Source of the DNA: Actinomycetota bacterium
GTDB lineage: Bacteria; Actinomycetota; Actinomycetes; Nanopelagicales; Nanopelagicaceae
Length of the DNA: 60,646 nucleotides
Assembly: GCA_947372965.1 (NCBI GenBank)
Contig: CANBVR010000002.1
Coordinates: forward strand, 1 to 60,646
Direction of reading: 5' to 3'
Shown piece after piece: positions 43,142-52,351 of the stretch. The translations under genes were made by a program, and so were the position numbers. The notes beneath the pieces were generated by a model. The model was not told the DNA's origin. It saw only the letters and a program-made list of their open reading frames with translations, and ran no database searches. How positions within the stretch are numbered: position 1 is the stretch's first letter; each line of letters opens with the position of its first letter.

Positions 43142-44284
43142 ATGATTATCGATGGCCTACCACTTGCCGAACTAAGAAAGCGCAAGAGTTTTAAATGGCG
43201 TGGCTATCCAGAAGATGTTCTTCCTCTCCCAGTTGCCGAAATGGATTTCGAAATCGATCCCTCTATAAGAACACTCTTGATTGAGATGCTTGAGGTGTCA
43301 GATACCGGATACTTAGGGCCGGTTCCAGAATTAGGTACGAATTTCGTAAAATTTGCTAAAGAACGCTGGGGATGGGAAGTAGATCCAGAGCAAATCTTCA
43401 CTGCAACAGATGTCGGTGTTGGAATGGTTGAATTTGGAAGAACTATTGTAAAACCGGGAGATAAAATAGTATTTAATACCCCCGTCTATCACAATATTCT
43501 AAATTGGATTAATGAACTTAAATGTATCTCAGTGGATGCCCCACTTCATAAAGATGGCCTTACCTACACGTTAGATTTTACGGCGATCGAAGCAGCTTAT
43601 AAAACAGGGGCCAAAGCCCATTTCTTATGTAATCCGCAAAATCCAGTTGGAACTGTTTTCACAAAAGAGGAACTTTCTAAGCTTGCTGATCTAGCTAAAA
43701 AATATGGTGTGACAGTATTTAGCGATGAAATCCATGCGCCACTTGTCTATAAAGAGCATGAGTTTGTTCCATTTCTATCAGTAAGTGAAACCGCACGCGA
43801 AGTTGGTGTCTGTGTAACGGCTGCAAGTAAGAGTTGGAACCTAGCCGGACTTAAGTGTGCAATGATCATTACACAGCACCAAATCCAAAGAGAAAAGGCG
43901 CTCTCTATGCCCGAGGCCGTTCACTACCGCGCCTCGTTATTCGGAGCACTTGCCGCAGCACAAGCTTTCACCTCGACGCAGTGGTTGGATTCAACTCTTG
44001 AAACGCTAGATCGTAATCGTAAATACCTAGCTGAAGAGTTGTCAAAGAAGTTGCCGACTGTTGGTTATCGAATTCCAGATTGCTCTTATCTTGCCTGGCT
44101 AGATGTCTCCTCGCTAAATCTTGGCGAAGACCCAGCTCAAACTCTCTTGGAAAAAGGCAAAGTCGCATTTAATCCTGGAATCGCTTTTGGTCCAGATTCG
44201 AAGCAATTTATCCGATTAAATTTTGGCACTAGTCGTGAGTTAATTTCTGAAGGGATTGACCGTATTGTCAACGCAATCAAATAG
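43142..44284 (+). CDS. MalY/PatB-type PLP aminotransferase or C-S lyase
   Basis: This 380-residue fold-type I PLP enzyme opens with the MalY/PatB signature KWRGYPEDVLPLPVAEMDFE. NPQNPVGTVFT forms the cofactor loop, VFSDEIHAPLVY precedes the PLP site, and TAASKSWNLAGLKCA holds the lysine. Members are cystathionine beta-lyases (methionine synthesis) or cysteine-sulfur lyases. With the cystathionine-type PLP enzyme at 45803 in the same operon, a transsulfuration or sulfur-recycling role is likely. The next gene overlaps it. Confidence 0.9.
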   Translation: MIIDGLPLAELRKRKSFKWRGYPEDVLPLPVAEMDFEIDPSIRTLLIEMLEVSDTGYLGPVPELGTNFVKFAKERWGWEVDPEQIFTATDVGVGMVEFGRTIVKPGDKIVFNTPVYHNILNWINELKCISVDAPLHKDGLTYTLDFTAIEAAYKTGAKAHFLCNPQNPVGTVFTKEELSKLADLAKKYGVTVFSDEIHAPLVYKEHEFVPFLSVSETAREVGVCVTAASKSWNLAGLKCAMIITQHQIQREKALSMPEAVHYRASLFGALAAAQAFTSTQWLDSTLETLDRNRKYLAEELSKKLPTVGYRIPDCSYLAWLDVSSLNLGEDPAQTLLEKGKVAFNPGIAFGPDSKQFIRLNFGTSRELISEGIDRIVNAIK

Positions 44285-45806
44285 TTATCAGGCGATAATT
44301 ATTGGTGGTGGGCATAACGGCCTAGTAGCTGCTTGCTACCTTGCAAAAGCGGGCGTTAAGACTTTGATTCTTGAGGCAAATTCTCAAGTAGGTGGTGCAA
44401 CAGTTAGCCAAAAGGTATTCCCAGATTACGAGGCAAAACTTTCTAGATATTCATATTTGGTATCCCTGCTGCCCGATCAAATTGTTAATGAACTCGGCCT
44501 TAACTTTGAGACTCTCCGTAGGGATGTTGCCTCGTTTACCCCAACAAAAATCGATGGCAAAGATATTGGTCTATTGGTAACAACAGGGTTGATTGGGCAG
44601 ACAGAAGCAGATTTCAAAGCACTTACGGGCGCAACCAGTGAATTTAAGGCTTGGAAGGATTTTTACGAAGACGTTCAAAAACTAGCAGATGCGATAGCTC
44701 CAACAATGCTTGCAAAACTACCGACTCGCTCTGAACTTAAAAATCAAGTTAACCATCGCATTTGGGATGAAATTATGGAGCGGCCGATAGGTCAGGTTAT
44801 CGAAGCAAGGTTTAAGAATGACCTTGTACGTGGAATTGTTCTAACAGATGGGTTAATCGGCACGCATAGCGATGCCCACGATATGCAAGCCAATATCTGT
44901 TTTCTCTATCATTTAATTGGAAATGGTGAGGGTTATTGGAAGGTCCCTCGTGGTGGAATGGGTGCATTGGTTAGCGAACTAACCAGACTTGCGACCTCAC
45001 TCGGCGTTGATATTAAAACTGATTCAAGAGTTAAAGAAGTTGTAAGAGATGGCTCTGGTTATAACCTCACCACAACTGGCGGAGCTGAGTATTTAGCTCA
45101 ATATGTTCTGGCAAATTGCGCTCCACAAGCTTTGGCAAAAATAATGGGTCAACCTGCGCCAGCGAGTTTAGATGGCAGTCAGGTAAAGATAAATATGTTG
45201 TTAAAGAAATTGCCACGGCTTAAATCTGGTCAGGATCCAAAGATGGCATTTGCCGGTACTTTTCACTTTGATGAAAATTACTCAGATCTACAAAAGGCAT
45301 TTACCGAAAGCTCTGCGGGAAAGATTCCAACAAAGGTTCCAGCCGAGATGTATTGCCATACTCTTTCTGACACCACGATCCTTGGAGATGACTTAGTAAG
45401 TCAGGGATATCAAACTCTAACCCTATTTGGTATTCACACACCTGCCGCACTTTTTGAGGCAGATAATGAAGGAACTAAGAAAGAGATTCAACGTCGCCTT
45501 CTTTCACAATTAAATGAATATCTCGTAGATCCAATTGAGGAATGTTTGGCGACCGCTTTCGATGGCTCACTTTGTATTGAGATTAAAAGTCCACTGGATC
45601 TTGAAAGAGATGTAGACCTACCCCGGGGAAATATTTTTCACAAGGACCTCTCAATGCCATTTCGCGAAGATGCAAGTGCGCCAAGTTGGGGCGTTGAAAC
45701 TCAATTTCCAAATATTTTCATTTGCGGCGCGGGTGCAATACGTGGCGGCGGCGTAAGTGGAATTCCTGGTCACAATGCCGCAATGGCAGTCTTGGAGCAA
45801 ATATGA
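44265..45806 (+). CDS. FAD-dependent oxidoreductase, phytoene desaturase/PYROXD2-like
   Basis: The protein of about 513 residues starts with a dinucleotide-binding YQAIIIGGGHNGLVAACYLAKAG and VKTLILEANSQVGGATVSQ; the C-terminus has FICGAGAIRGGGVSGIPGHNAA, which closes the FAD site. It resembles the phytoene desaturase superfamily, of the NAD(P)/FAD amine-oxidase-like type (PYROXD2), and no carotenoid genes are nearby, so carotenoid desaturation is not implied. TTG 44265 is preferred because GAAGGGA lies 9 bases before it; TTG 44256 is also possible. It overlaps the PLP enzymes on both sides (20 bases upstream, 4 downstream). Confidence 0.83.
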   Translation: MSTQSNSYQAIIIGGGHNGLVAACYLAKAGVKTLILEANSQVGGATVSQKVFPDYEAKLSRYSYLVSLLPDQIVNELGLNFETLRRDVASFTPTKIDGKDIGLLVTTGLIGQTEADFKALTGATSEFKAWKDFYEDVQKLADAIAPTMLAKLPTRSELKNQVNHRIWDEIMERPIGQVIEARFKNDLVRGIVLTDGLIGTHSDAHDMQANICFLYHLIGNGEGYWKVPRGGMGALVSELTRLATSLGVDIKTDSRVKEVVRDGSGYNLTTTGGAEYLAQYVLANCAPQALAKIMGQPAPASLDGSQVKINMLLKKLPRLKSGQDPKMAFAGTFHFDENYSDLQKAFTESSAGKIPTKVPAEMYCHTLSDTTILGDDLVSQGYQTLTLFGIHTPAALFEADNEGTKKEIQRRLLSQLNEYLVDPIEECLATAFDGSLCIEIKSPLDLERDVDLPRGNIFHKDLSMPFREDASAPSWGVETQFPNIFICGAGAIRGGGVSGIPGHNAAMAVLEQI

Positions 45807-46930
45807 GTTCAGAGCGCGATTACATTTCCAAACTCTCAACGGAGTCACAAGTTGTAGCTTCCGGTAGACCCGAGCGCACTGGTGACGCTTCGCTCAATCC
45901 CAATATTGAATTGAGTGCAACTTTTCATGCCGGTGGCGATATTGGCTATGGCCGTTTTGGAAATGCCTCATGGAACGCCTTGGAATCAGCCATTGAAGTA
46001 ATTGAAGAGGGTAAGACAATATTATTTTCATCAGGATTGGCGGCAATTAGCGCGATCTTTAAGACGCTACCAAACGGCTCGATTATTGTGACTTCAAAGA
46101 ATGGTTACACCGGAACAATGAATTTGCTCCGCCAAATAACCGAAGTAAATTCGATGCAAGTTCGGTATGTCGATGTCTCAAATACTGAAGAATTCTTAAC
46201 AGCCCTAAATGGAGCGAATTTTGCTTGGATTGAATCTCCAACGAATCCAGCTCTTGAGGTTGCGGATTTACCTCGGATTATTAAGGCCGCAAAAGATCAA
46301 TCTGTTCTTGTGGGAGTAGATAATACTTTCGCAACCGGACTAAATCAGAAGCCGCTTTGCATGGGCGCAGATTATTCAATGAATTCAGTGACTAAATATT
46401 TATCTGGCCATAGCGATGTTCTTATGGGTAGCGTCTCTACTAAAAATGAAGATTTGTTTAATAATATTTCAGCAGTTAGAAAATTCCATGGAGCGATACC
46501 TGGGCCATTTGAAGCTTGGCTTGCCCTTCGAGGAATTCGGACACTTTCACTTCGACTAAATAAAGCCCAAGAAAATGCGATGGAACTTGCCAATAGATTG
46601 AGTTCACATCCAAATGTGGATCGAGTTAGATATCCCGGGTTACCAACAGATCCTCATCATCATATGGCGAAGAGTTTCATGAAGGGTTTTGGGGCCATCC
46701 TCTGTATTGAAGTTAAAGGTGGCGCAGCGGCCGCCGATAAGGCATGTGAATCTTCTAGGTTGGTTACTTATGCAACCTCCCTCGGCGGGGTGGAATCCCT
46801 TTGGGAGCGGCGCCAAAGGTGGGGAAGTGAGGCGCCATCAATCCCCGATAACTTGGTTCGCATCTCAGTAGGAATCGAAAACATCGAAGATCTTTGGGCG
46901 GATATCGACCAAGCCCTGCGCGCCATTTAA
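45803..46930 (+). CDS. Cys/Met-metabolism PLP enzyme (cystathionine gamma-synthase/lyase family)
   Basis: The 375-residue enzyme has the family layout: TLFSSGLAAISAIF-like ILFSSGLAAISAIF, IESPTNPALEVADL, and VGVDNTFATG leading to YSMNSVTKYLSGHSDVLMG with the PLP lysine. ESLWERRQRWG replaces the usual LESL-R motif. It could make or split cystathionine; the exact reaction is not fixed by sequence. ATG 45803 overlaps the FAD gene's stop by 4 bases (ATGA); a longer frame from 45722 would have an unrelated N-terminus. It works in the same operon as the MalY-type enzyme. Confidence 0.88.
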   Translation: MSSERDYISKLSTESQVVASGRPERTGDASLNPNIELSATFHAGGDIGYGRFGNASWNALESAIEVIEEGKTILFSSGLAAISAIFKTLPNGSIIVTSKNGYTGTMNLLRQITEVNSMQVRYVDVSNTEEFLTALNGANFAWIESPTNPALEVADLPRIIKAAKDQSVLVGVDNTFATGLNQKPLCMGADYSMNSVTKYLSGHSDVLMGSVSTKNEDLFNNISAVRKFHGAIPGPFEAWLALRGIRTLSLRLNKAQENAMELANRLSSHPNVDRVRYPGLPTDPHHHMAKSFMKGFGAILCIEVKGGAAAADKACESSRLVTYATSLGGVESLWERRQRWGSEAPSIPDNLVRISVGIENIEDLWADIDQALRAI

Positions 46931-46972
46931 TATCAGCAAGATTTTCTTAACTTCCAATAGTAGATTTATCCC

Positions 46973-47119
46973 ATGATGAAGATTATGCGACGCCTTATAG
47001 CAGTACTGGCGTTCTTCGCTGTTTTAGTTGGCGCCCTCAAGTCATTACTCAATTGGGTTTCTCGTTCTGGTGATGATGACCATGAGGTCTTTGCTGACGA
47101 CGATCTAGAACAGGTCTGA
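46973..47119 (+). CDS. Small single-pass membrane protein, 48 residues
   Basis: This short frame has two in-frame ATGs at its start, a hydrophobic helix (RLIAVLAFFAVLVGALKSLL) and an acidic tail ending DDDLEQV. The stop overlaps the next gene's ATG (TGATG, 47117-47121), which supports real translation. The preceding sequence offers only a weak ribosome site. No relative is recognised. It could be an accessory peptide for the downstream membrane protein. Confidence 0.6.
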   Translation: MMKIMRRLIAVLAFFAVLVGALKSLLNWVSRSGDDDHEVFADDDLEQV

Positions 47120-47499
47120 TGTCAGATTATGTAGCCGGATCCTGCAATATAGGACCGCAGGAGATCCGCCGCCGCAAGGGCGTTGCCTACCTTGGCCTAT
47201 TTTTAACTATCGTTTCTTTAATTGGATTTATCAAGACTGGCGCATCGGCTTCTGCTCGTATCGGTATATTTTTTCCAGCGCTTGTTTTCTCTATTGGATT
47301 CGTTCAAGCAAGAAAGAAATTCTGTTTAGCATATGGATTTCTTGGAACTTTTAATTTAGGAAAACTGGGCGATATTTCAAAGGTAAGTTCAAAAGAAGAT
47401 AAGGCTGCCGATCGAGCTACCGCTGCTGGAATCTTGCTTCAAAGCATTGGACTTGCAGCGATAATTACTTTGGTCGTTTTCTTACTTCCAATTTCTTAA
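47119..47499 (+). CDS. Small membrane protein of unknown function
   Basis: The 126-residue protein has about four hydrophobic segments (around 25-45, 50-70, 72-80 and 105-125) and conserved-looking cysteines near the start (GSCNIGPQEIRRRKG) and in KFCLAYGF. GPQEIRRR with following membrane helices is seen in some actinobacterial small membrane proteins, but I do not recognise the family. It is translationally coupled to the 48-residue protein and ends tail-to-tail with the SulP gene (35-base overlap). Confidence 0.7.
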   Translation: MSDYVAGSCNIGPQEIRRRKGVAYLGLFLTIVSLIGFIKTGASASARIGIFFPALVFSIGFVQARKKFCLAYGFLGTFNLGKLGDISKVSSKEDKAADRATAAGILLQSIGLAAIITLVVFLLPIS

Positions 47500-48742
47500 A
47501 GATAAAGTAAATCGCAGTTCCTACTGCAATTCCCCAAATTAAATCAACAAATAAGACGATGGCCGCGGTTAGAATCAAAATTCCAGCATCCAACTTTGTA
47601 GTGCGAAGCGCCTCTCTTAGGTTTGCCGGACTGGCAATTCGATATGAAGTGCCTAGTAGGACTCCAGCCAGAGCCGCCGTAGGAATCCTTGAAATAACTG
47701 GGCCCAAAACAAGCACAACTGAAAGTAGGAAAAGAGCATGAACTATTGCTGCAAATCTTGTTTTGGCGCCAGATCTAATATTTACACCCGTACGTGCAAT
47801 AGCTCCGGTTGCAGGCATTCCACCAAAAATTGAAGCCAAGATTGAGGCTAAACCCTGTCCCACTAATTCGCGATTAGGTTTATATCTCAATTCTTCCTCA
47901 TGAATGTGTGCCATTTGGTCTGCAACTCTAGCTGAAAGTAAAGACTCTATCGCCGCTAGAAGTGCGATCTCAATTGCTGCGATGAGTAAGTCATTTACGC
48001 CAATACCACCGAATGAGGGGCCTTTTATATTAAAAATATTCTTCGGTAAATCACCAACTAAAGGAGTCTCTAAATTAAATAAGAGAACGAGCAAAGTACT
48101 GATCAAAATTGCTAGGAAGCTCGCAGGAATGTGAACTTTTACTCGAAATTTTAAAGCTAATTTTGGATATGTGAATTTGATTAAAAGAGTTACTGCAACA
48201 ATTAAGAGCGCTTTCCAATTCAATCCTAGATCTATCGCAGATAAAATTGTGTGCCATGCCGTGCCGACAGTTCCTCGTCCTTTCACAGCTTGAACCGCTA
48301 AAGCAGTTGGCAATTGTTGTAGGGCAATTACCAAAGCAATGCCAAGGGTAAATCCCTCCATCACCGGCCAGGGAACGCGATTTATAACAGCTCCAGCCTT
48401 AAGAATCCCCATCAATAAAACTATGGTTCCAGCAATAGCGCCGAGCGGAGCAAGTGAAGCAACGCCATATTTAGAAACAATTGGTACTAAGACAACGGTC
48501 ATGGCACCTGTAGGGCCGCTTACTTGATAATTTGAGCCGCCAAAGATCGCGGCAATTAATCCTGCGAATATTGCAGTTACTAACCCGGCGCCCGCCCCTG
48601 CTCCGGTAGTAATTCCAAATGCAAGTGCAAGTGGAAGTGCGACGATTCCAACAGTTATTCCAGCAATCAGATCATGGCGCCAATTACTTCTAAAACCTAC
48701 ATAATCTTTGCGACTTGGTAATAGTTGGGTTAAGCGATTCAT
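47465..48742 (-). CDS. SulP-family anion transporter without STAS domain
   Basis: The 425-residue protein has about 12-14 hydrophobic segments. The start YVGFRSNWRHDLIAGITVGIVALPLALAFG is the SulP opening, and IFGGSNYQVSGPTGAM the second signature. Typical SulP proteins carry a 100-130-residue cytoplasmic STAS domain; here the sequence ends in a basic tail (LEVRKRPK) soon after the last helix. Substrates in the family include sulfate and bicarbonate. The gene is intact but short. Its promoter must lie in the 38 bases shared with the divergent glycosyltransferase. Confidence 0.88.
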   Translation of the reverse strand: MNRLTQLLPSRKDYVGFRSNWRHDLIAGITVGIVALPLALAFGITTGAGAGAGLVTAIFAGLIAAIFGGSNYQVSGPTGAMTVVLVPIVSKYGVASLAPLGAIAGTIVLLMGILKAGAVINRVPWPVMEGFTLGIALVIALQQLPTALAVQAVKGRGTVGTAWHTILSAIDLGLNWKALLIVAVTLLIKFTYPKLALKFRVKVHIPASFLAILISTLLVLLFNLETPLVGDLPKNIFNIKGPSFGGIGVNDLLIAAIEIALLAAIESLLSARVADQMAHIHEEELRYKPNRELVGQGLASILASIFGGMPATGAIARTGVNIRSGAKTRFAAIVHALFLLSVVLVLGPVISRIPTAALAGVLLGTSYRIASPANLREALRTTKLDAGILILTAAIVLFVDLIWGIAVGTAIYFIFKKLEVRKRPK

Positions 48743-48780
48743 TTCATGTAAGAGTACTCGTTCTTTAGTAGATTAGCCCC

Positions 48781-50064
48781 GTGAGCAGCAAAATAACTTC
48801 ACCAAAAACCCTCCATATAGTTCTAAATGGGGTTAGTGAAGATTCTCGCGTGCTGAAGTGTGCTTGGTCACTTGGCAATGCAGGTTGGGATGTGATTGTT
48901 GTAGGTGCAACTCCTTTCAAACATAACGATTCCTTGACTATTGGCTATGCCAAAATTCTGCGCCTACCTTTAAAAGTTGTTGTATCACAGGACTTGGTCG
49001 CCAAAATTCTGCGCCGACTTCGCTATTACAAACGTCGCCTCGAAGCTAGAACTATTGGAAAGCGCGATCCAGGAATTCCAAATTACAAACGCGCGCTAAA
49101 TGCGATTAAAGGCCTTGCTCTTTTGGAAAAACCAGATGTAATTCATGCTCACGACTACACGGCGCTACCAATTGCAGGTGCGCTGGTTGAACTTCTTATG
49201 CAAGCCGGACACGAATGTAAATTGGTCTATGACGCCCATGAATATGTTCCTGGCGTATCGCACCTAACTAAGCCGCTCATGAATCTCTACATTGGCCAGG
49301 AGCGTAAATATGTAAAGCTTTCTTCCGCTGTACTTTCAGTGAGTGAAGGTATGTCAGATTTATTGATTCCACATCTGGAAATTTCAACTCGTCCAGCGAT
49401 AGTCGCGAACGACCCATTAGTTGAAGGACAGCAAAGGTCAGAAAGAGATTTAAGGAGTGATATCGGTATTGGTCCAGATATACCGTTAATGGTCTATTCG
49501 GGCGCCGTTGCACCACAGCGTGGAATTCAAACAGCCGCGCAAGCACTCCGTGATTTGCCAGGCGTACATCTAGTCGTCATCGCCAATCCAAAGAATCAAA
49601 CAGTCATAGATTTGCAGGCAAAATTTTCTGATGTCTCCGACAGGTTTCATATCCAGCCATATGTTCCAAATGAGCAACTTGTGTCTTATCTATCAGGTGC
49701 CACAGTAGGTTTAATTCCAATCGTTCACAAGCAAAATCACGAGATAAGTTTGATTACTAAATTTGGGGAATACATGCAGGCCCGATTGCCGATGATCGTT
49801 AGCGATGTTCGCACCATGTCGGCCGAAGTGCGCCGACTTAAAAACGGGGAGGTTTTTATTGCCGAAGATGTCTCAGATTTTGTTCGCGCGGCTAAATTAG
49901 TACTTGCCGATCCAAGTAAGTATTCAAATGTATACACACCAGAGATTCTTCAAGAGCGCTCCTGGGAGCGACAGGCGCAAAACCTGCTGCGAATTTATAA
50001 CGATATTGCTAACGCTGCGCCACAAAGCCGGGAGCACAAAGCTTTTAAACTTATTGCAGATTAA
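48781..50064 (+). CDS. GT4-type glycosyltransferase
   Basis: The 427-residue GT-B protein has an N-terminal domain with DSRVLKCAWSLGNAGWDV and HAHDYTALP, and a C-terminal nucleotide-sugar domain with MVYSGAVAPQRGIQTA and the donor-binding GEYMQARLPMIVSD. The extended pattern suits family GT4. The start is GTG 48781. It faces the polysaccharide operon and overlaps the sugar-dehydrogenase gene end by 4 bases, so it probably works with that locus. Its acceptor and donor sugar are unknown. It shares the DxHEY/DxHED element (VYDAHEYVPG) with the glycosyltransferase at 54 kb. Confidence 0.88.
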   Translation: MSSKITSPKTLHIVLNGVSEDSRVLKCAWSLGNAGWDVIVVGATPFKHNDSLTIGYAKILRLPLKVVVSQDLVAKILRRLRYYKRRLEARTIGKRDPGIPNYKRALNAIKGLALLEKPDVIHAHDYTALPIAGALVELLMQAGHECKLVYDAHEYVPGVSHLTKPLMNLYIGQERKYVKLSSAVLSVSEGMSDLLIPHLEISTRPAIVANDPLVEGQQRSERDLRSDIGIGPDIPLMVYSGAVAPQRGIQTAAQALRDLPGVHLVVIANPKNQTVIDLQAKFSDVSDRFHIQPYVPNEQLVSYLSGATVGLIPIVHKQNHEISLITKFGEYMQARLPMIVSDVRTMSAEVRRLKNGEVFIAEDVSDFVRAAKLVLADPSKYSNVYTPEILQERSWERQAQNLLRIYNDIANAAPQSREHKAFKLIAD

Positions 50065-51356
50065 TTAGCGGGCGCGCCAATAACGCGAAAAGCTACGCCT
50101 TTGAAATTATCTGATGAAAGGCTCCGGCGTCCATCTACAAGAGCTTTCACTCCTGGGAAATCGGAACTAGATAGTTTCTTGTATTCCGAATGATCTGCCT
50201 GAAGGATCACGCCATCAACGTTCTGGCCTATCTTGTACGGCGTAAAACCAAGTGAAGTTATTTCTTCATCTGTATACATCGGATCATGTACCAAAACTTT
50301 AGCGCCAGATTTTTCCAGAGCCGAAACTGTAGGGAAAACACCAGAGAAAGCTGACTCCTTTACGCCACCGCGATATGAAATCCCGAGAACGGCAACGTTT
50401 TTACCTTGCAACGATCCTAATTCCGAGTTCAAAATTGAAACTGCATGTTCTGGCATCCCGGCATTCGCCTCGCGAGCGGCGCGAACAACAGTTGCTGAAG
50501 GATCATTCCAAAGGTAAAAGCGTGGATAAATTGGGATGCAATGCCCACCCACAGCAATGCCTGGTTGGTGAATATGAGAATATGGTTGTGAGTTTGAGGC
50601 GGCAATCACCTTGGCGATATCAATATTCGCACCCTCGGCAAATTTAGCGAATTGATTAGCAAGGGCGATATTCACATCGCGATAAGTGGTTTCGGCTAAT
50701 TTCGCCATCTCACTTGCTTCGCAGGTAACTAAATCCCATACGCCGTTTTTCTGATTTAAGTCAGGACGATCATCAAAATCCAGGACTGCGTTATAGAAAT
50801 CAACACCAGCCTTGGTTGAGCTTTCATTGATTCCACCGACAAGCTTTGGGTATTTGCGAAGATCGGCAAAGACTCGACCGGTAAGTACGCGTTCTGGTGA
50901 GAAAATTAAGTGGAAATCGCTTCCGGCCTTTAAGCCGGAACCTTTTTCAAGAGCTGGAGCAAAGCGAGTGCGAGTTGTTCCAACTGGGAGAGTAGTTTCA
51001 TAAGAAACAAGTGTGCCTGGCTTTAGCCCCGCAGCAATCTTCTCCGTTGCAGCATCCATCCAACCAAAATCAGGAACACCTTCGTTATCAACAAAGAGTG
51101 GGACAACTACAACCACTGCATCTACTTGTGCGACTGCTGCAGTTGTATCTGTGGTGGCCGTTAGGTGACCAGAAGCCACAACCTTCTTTAAATATTCATC
51201 AAGGTGCGCCTCGCCTGGGAATGGCTCGGTACCTGAATTCACTAAATCAACAGTTCTTTGATTTACATCGCAACCAATGACTTGGTGGCCTTTCATTGCA
51301 AATTGGACTGCAAGTGGCAGGCCGATTTTTCCAAGGGCAACTAGGGCGATCTTCAT
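50061..51356 (-). CDS. UDP-N-acetylhexosamine 6-dehydrogenase, WbpA/WecC-like
   Basis: The 431-residue nucleotide-sugar dehydrogenase has LVALGKIGLPLAVQFA (Rossmann motif with Ala in the first Gly position), ETTLPVGTT, FSPERVLTGRV, the helix ETTYRDVNIALANQFA and catalytic GGHCIPIYP. It oxidises C6 of a UDP-HexNAc to the uronic acid, as in WbpA of Pseudomonas. The order behind the WbpD-, WbpE- and WbpB-like genes indicates the UDP-GlcNAc(3NAc)A path. It is the last gene of the seven-gene operon and overlaps the oxidoreductase by 4 bases. Confidence 0.88.
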   Translation of the reverse strand: MKIALVALGKIGLPLAVQFAMKGHQVIGCDVNQRTVDLVNSGTEPFPGEAHLDEYLKKVVASGHLTATTDTTAAVAQVDAVVVVVPLFVDNEGVPDFGWMDAATEKIAAGLKPGTLVSYETTLPVGTTRTRFAPALEKGSGLKAGSDFHLIFSPERVLTGRVFADLRKYPKLVGGINESSTKAGVDFYNAVLDFDDRPDLNQKNGVWDLVTCEASEMAKLAETTYRDVNIALANQFAKFAEGANIDIAKVIAASNSQPYSHIHQPGIAVGGHCIPIYPRFYLWNDPSATVVRAAREANAGMPEHAVSILNSELGSLQGKNVAVLGISYRGGVKESAFSGVFPTVSALEKSGAKVLVHDPMYTDEEITSLGFTPYKIGQNVDGVILQADHSEYKKLSSSDFPGVKALVDGRRSLSSDNFKGVAFRVIGAPAN

Positions 51357-52351
51357 AGCTTTATGGTTTCCTTACGGTTAGCACTCTCGAGCATGGCACT
51401 TGCAACAGCAACTGTGGCTAGGCCTTGTTCCATAGTGACAATTCGTTCATTTGCTCCAGCAACACCAAGTACAGCATCGCGGAATGCTTCATGTTCCACA
51501 CGAAGTGGCTCTGGCTTTGGGAAGGCATAACGAATTACATCGCCCTCACTTACGCCACGGAATGCAGCAACTGAATCCCACTCGGTAGCAACTGATGCAT
51601 TTGCATAGAAAGTTAAATCAGCGGTCAAAGTATCGGCAACAAAAGCACCTCGCTCGCCGGTAACAATTGTTAAGCGCTCTTTGAATGGCGTTAACCAATT
51701 AACAAGGTGATTTGTGATTATGCCATTTTCTAGATCGCAAACTGCAGCAACCATATCTTCATGTACTCGGCCTGATTTGTGAGCGGTGCGAGCGGAGACT
51801 GAAATGAATTTCGAGCGAGCAACCCAGGCCGTTGAATCGATATCGTGAGTTGCAAGATCTTTGATTACGCCAACATCTGCAATTCGTGCTGGGAATGGAC
51901 CTTGGCGGCGAGTTGTAATTTGATAAACGTCACCGAGTTCACCCGCATCAAGGCGCTTACGAAGTTGCTGAAGTGCAGGGTTGTAACGTTCGATATGGCC
52001 TACTGCGCCAACAAGCCCCTTGGCCTTAAATGCAGCGGTAATTTTTTCAGCAGCTGGAGTATCAACAGCTAATGGCTTTTCGATCAGGGCATGAACTCCG
52101 GCATCGGCAAGCTTTAGGGCAAGTTCTTCGTGGAAGGCGGTTGGCGCTGCAACCATTGCGTAATTAATTCCGATTTTGATTAGTTCATCTACGCTCTTAA
52201 GTACTTCCCGCCCACCGGCAACGCCATGTGGATCTCCCATCGGGTCAGAGACCGCAACAAGTTCTACGCCATCTAAAGAGCCGAGAACGCGAGCATGGTG
52301 GCGCCCCATCATGCCTAAGCCAACTAAGCCAGCGCGAAGATTCTTACTCAT
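51353..52351 (-). CDS. Gfo/Idh/MocA oxidoreductase, WbpB/WlbA-like
   Basis: The 332-residue protein has the NAD-binding GLVGLGMMGRHHARVL, the EKPLAVD signature and GHIERYNPALQQ, then VGVIKDLATHDID. This fits the WlbA/WbpB group that oxidises the 3-hydroxyl of UDP-GlcNAc uronate to the 3-keto intermediate used by the aminotransferase. It follows that aminotransferase with a one-base overlap at 52351. The substrate is inferred from the operon; the family is broad. It is not closely similar to the other Gfo/Idh protein at 21.7 kb. Confidence 0.84.
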   Translation of the reverse strand: MSKNLRAGLVGLGMMGRHHARVLGSLDGVELVAVSDPMGDPHGVAGGREVLKSVDELIKIGINYAMVAAPTAFHEELALKLADAGVHALIEKPLAVDTPAAEKITAAFKAKGLVGAVGHIERYNPALQQLRKRLDAGELGDVYQITTRRQGPFPARIADVGVIKDLATHDIDSTAWVARSKFISVSARTAHKSGRVHEDMVAAVCDLENGIITNHLVNWLTPFKERLTIVTGERGAFVADTLTADLTFYANASVATEWDSVAAFRGVSEGDVIRYAFPKPEPLRVEHEAFRDAVLGVAGANERIVTMEQGLATVAVASAMLESANRKETIKL

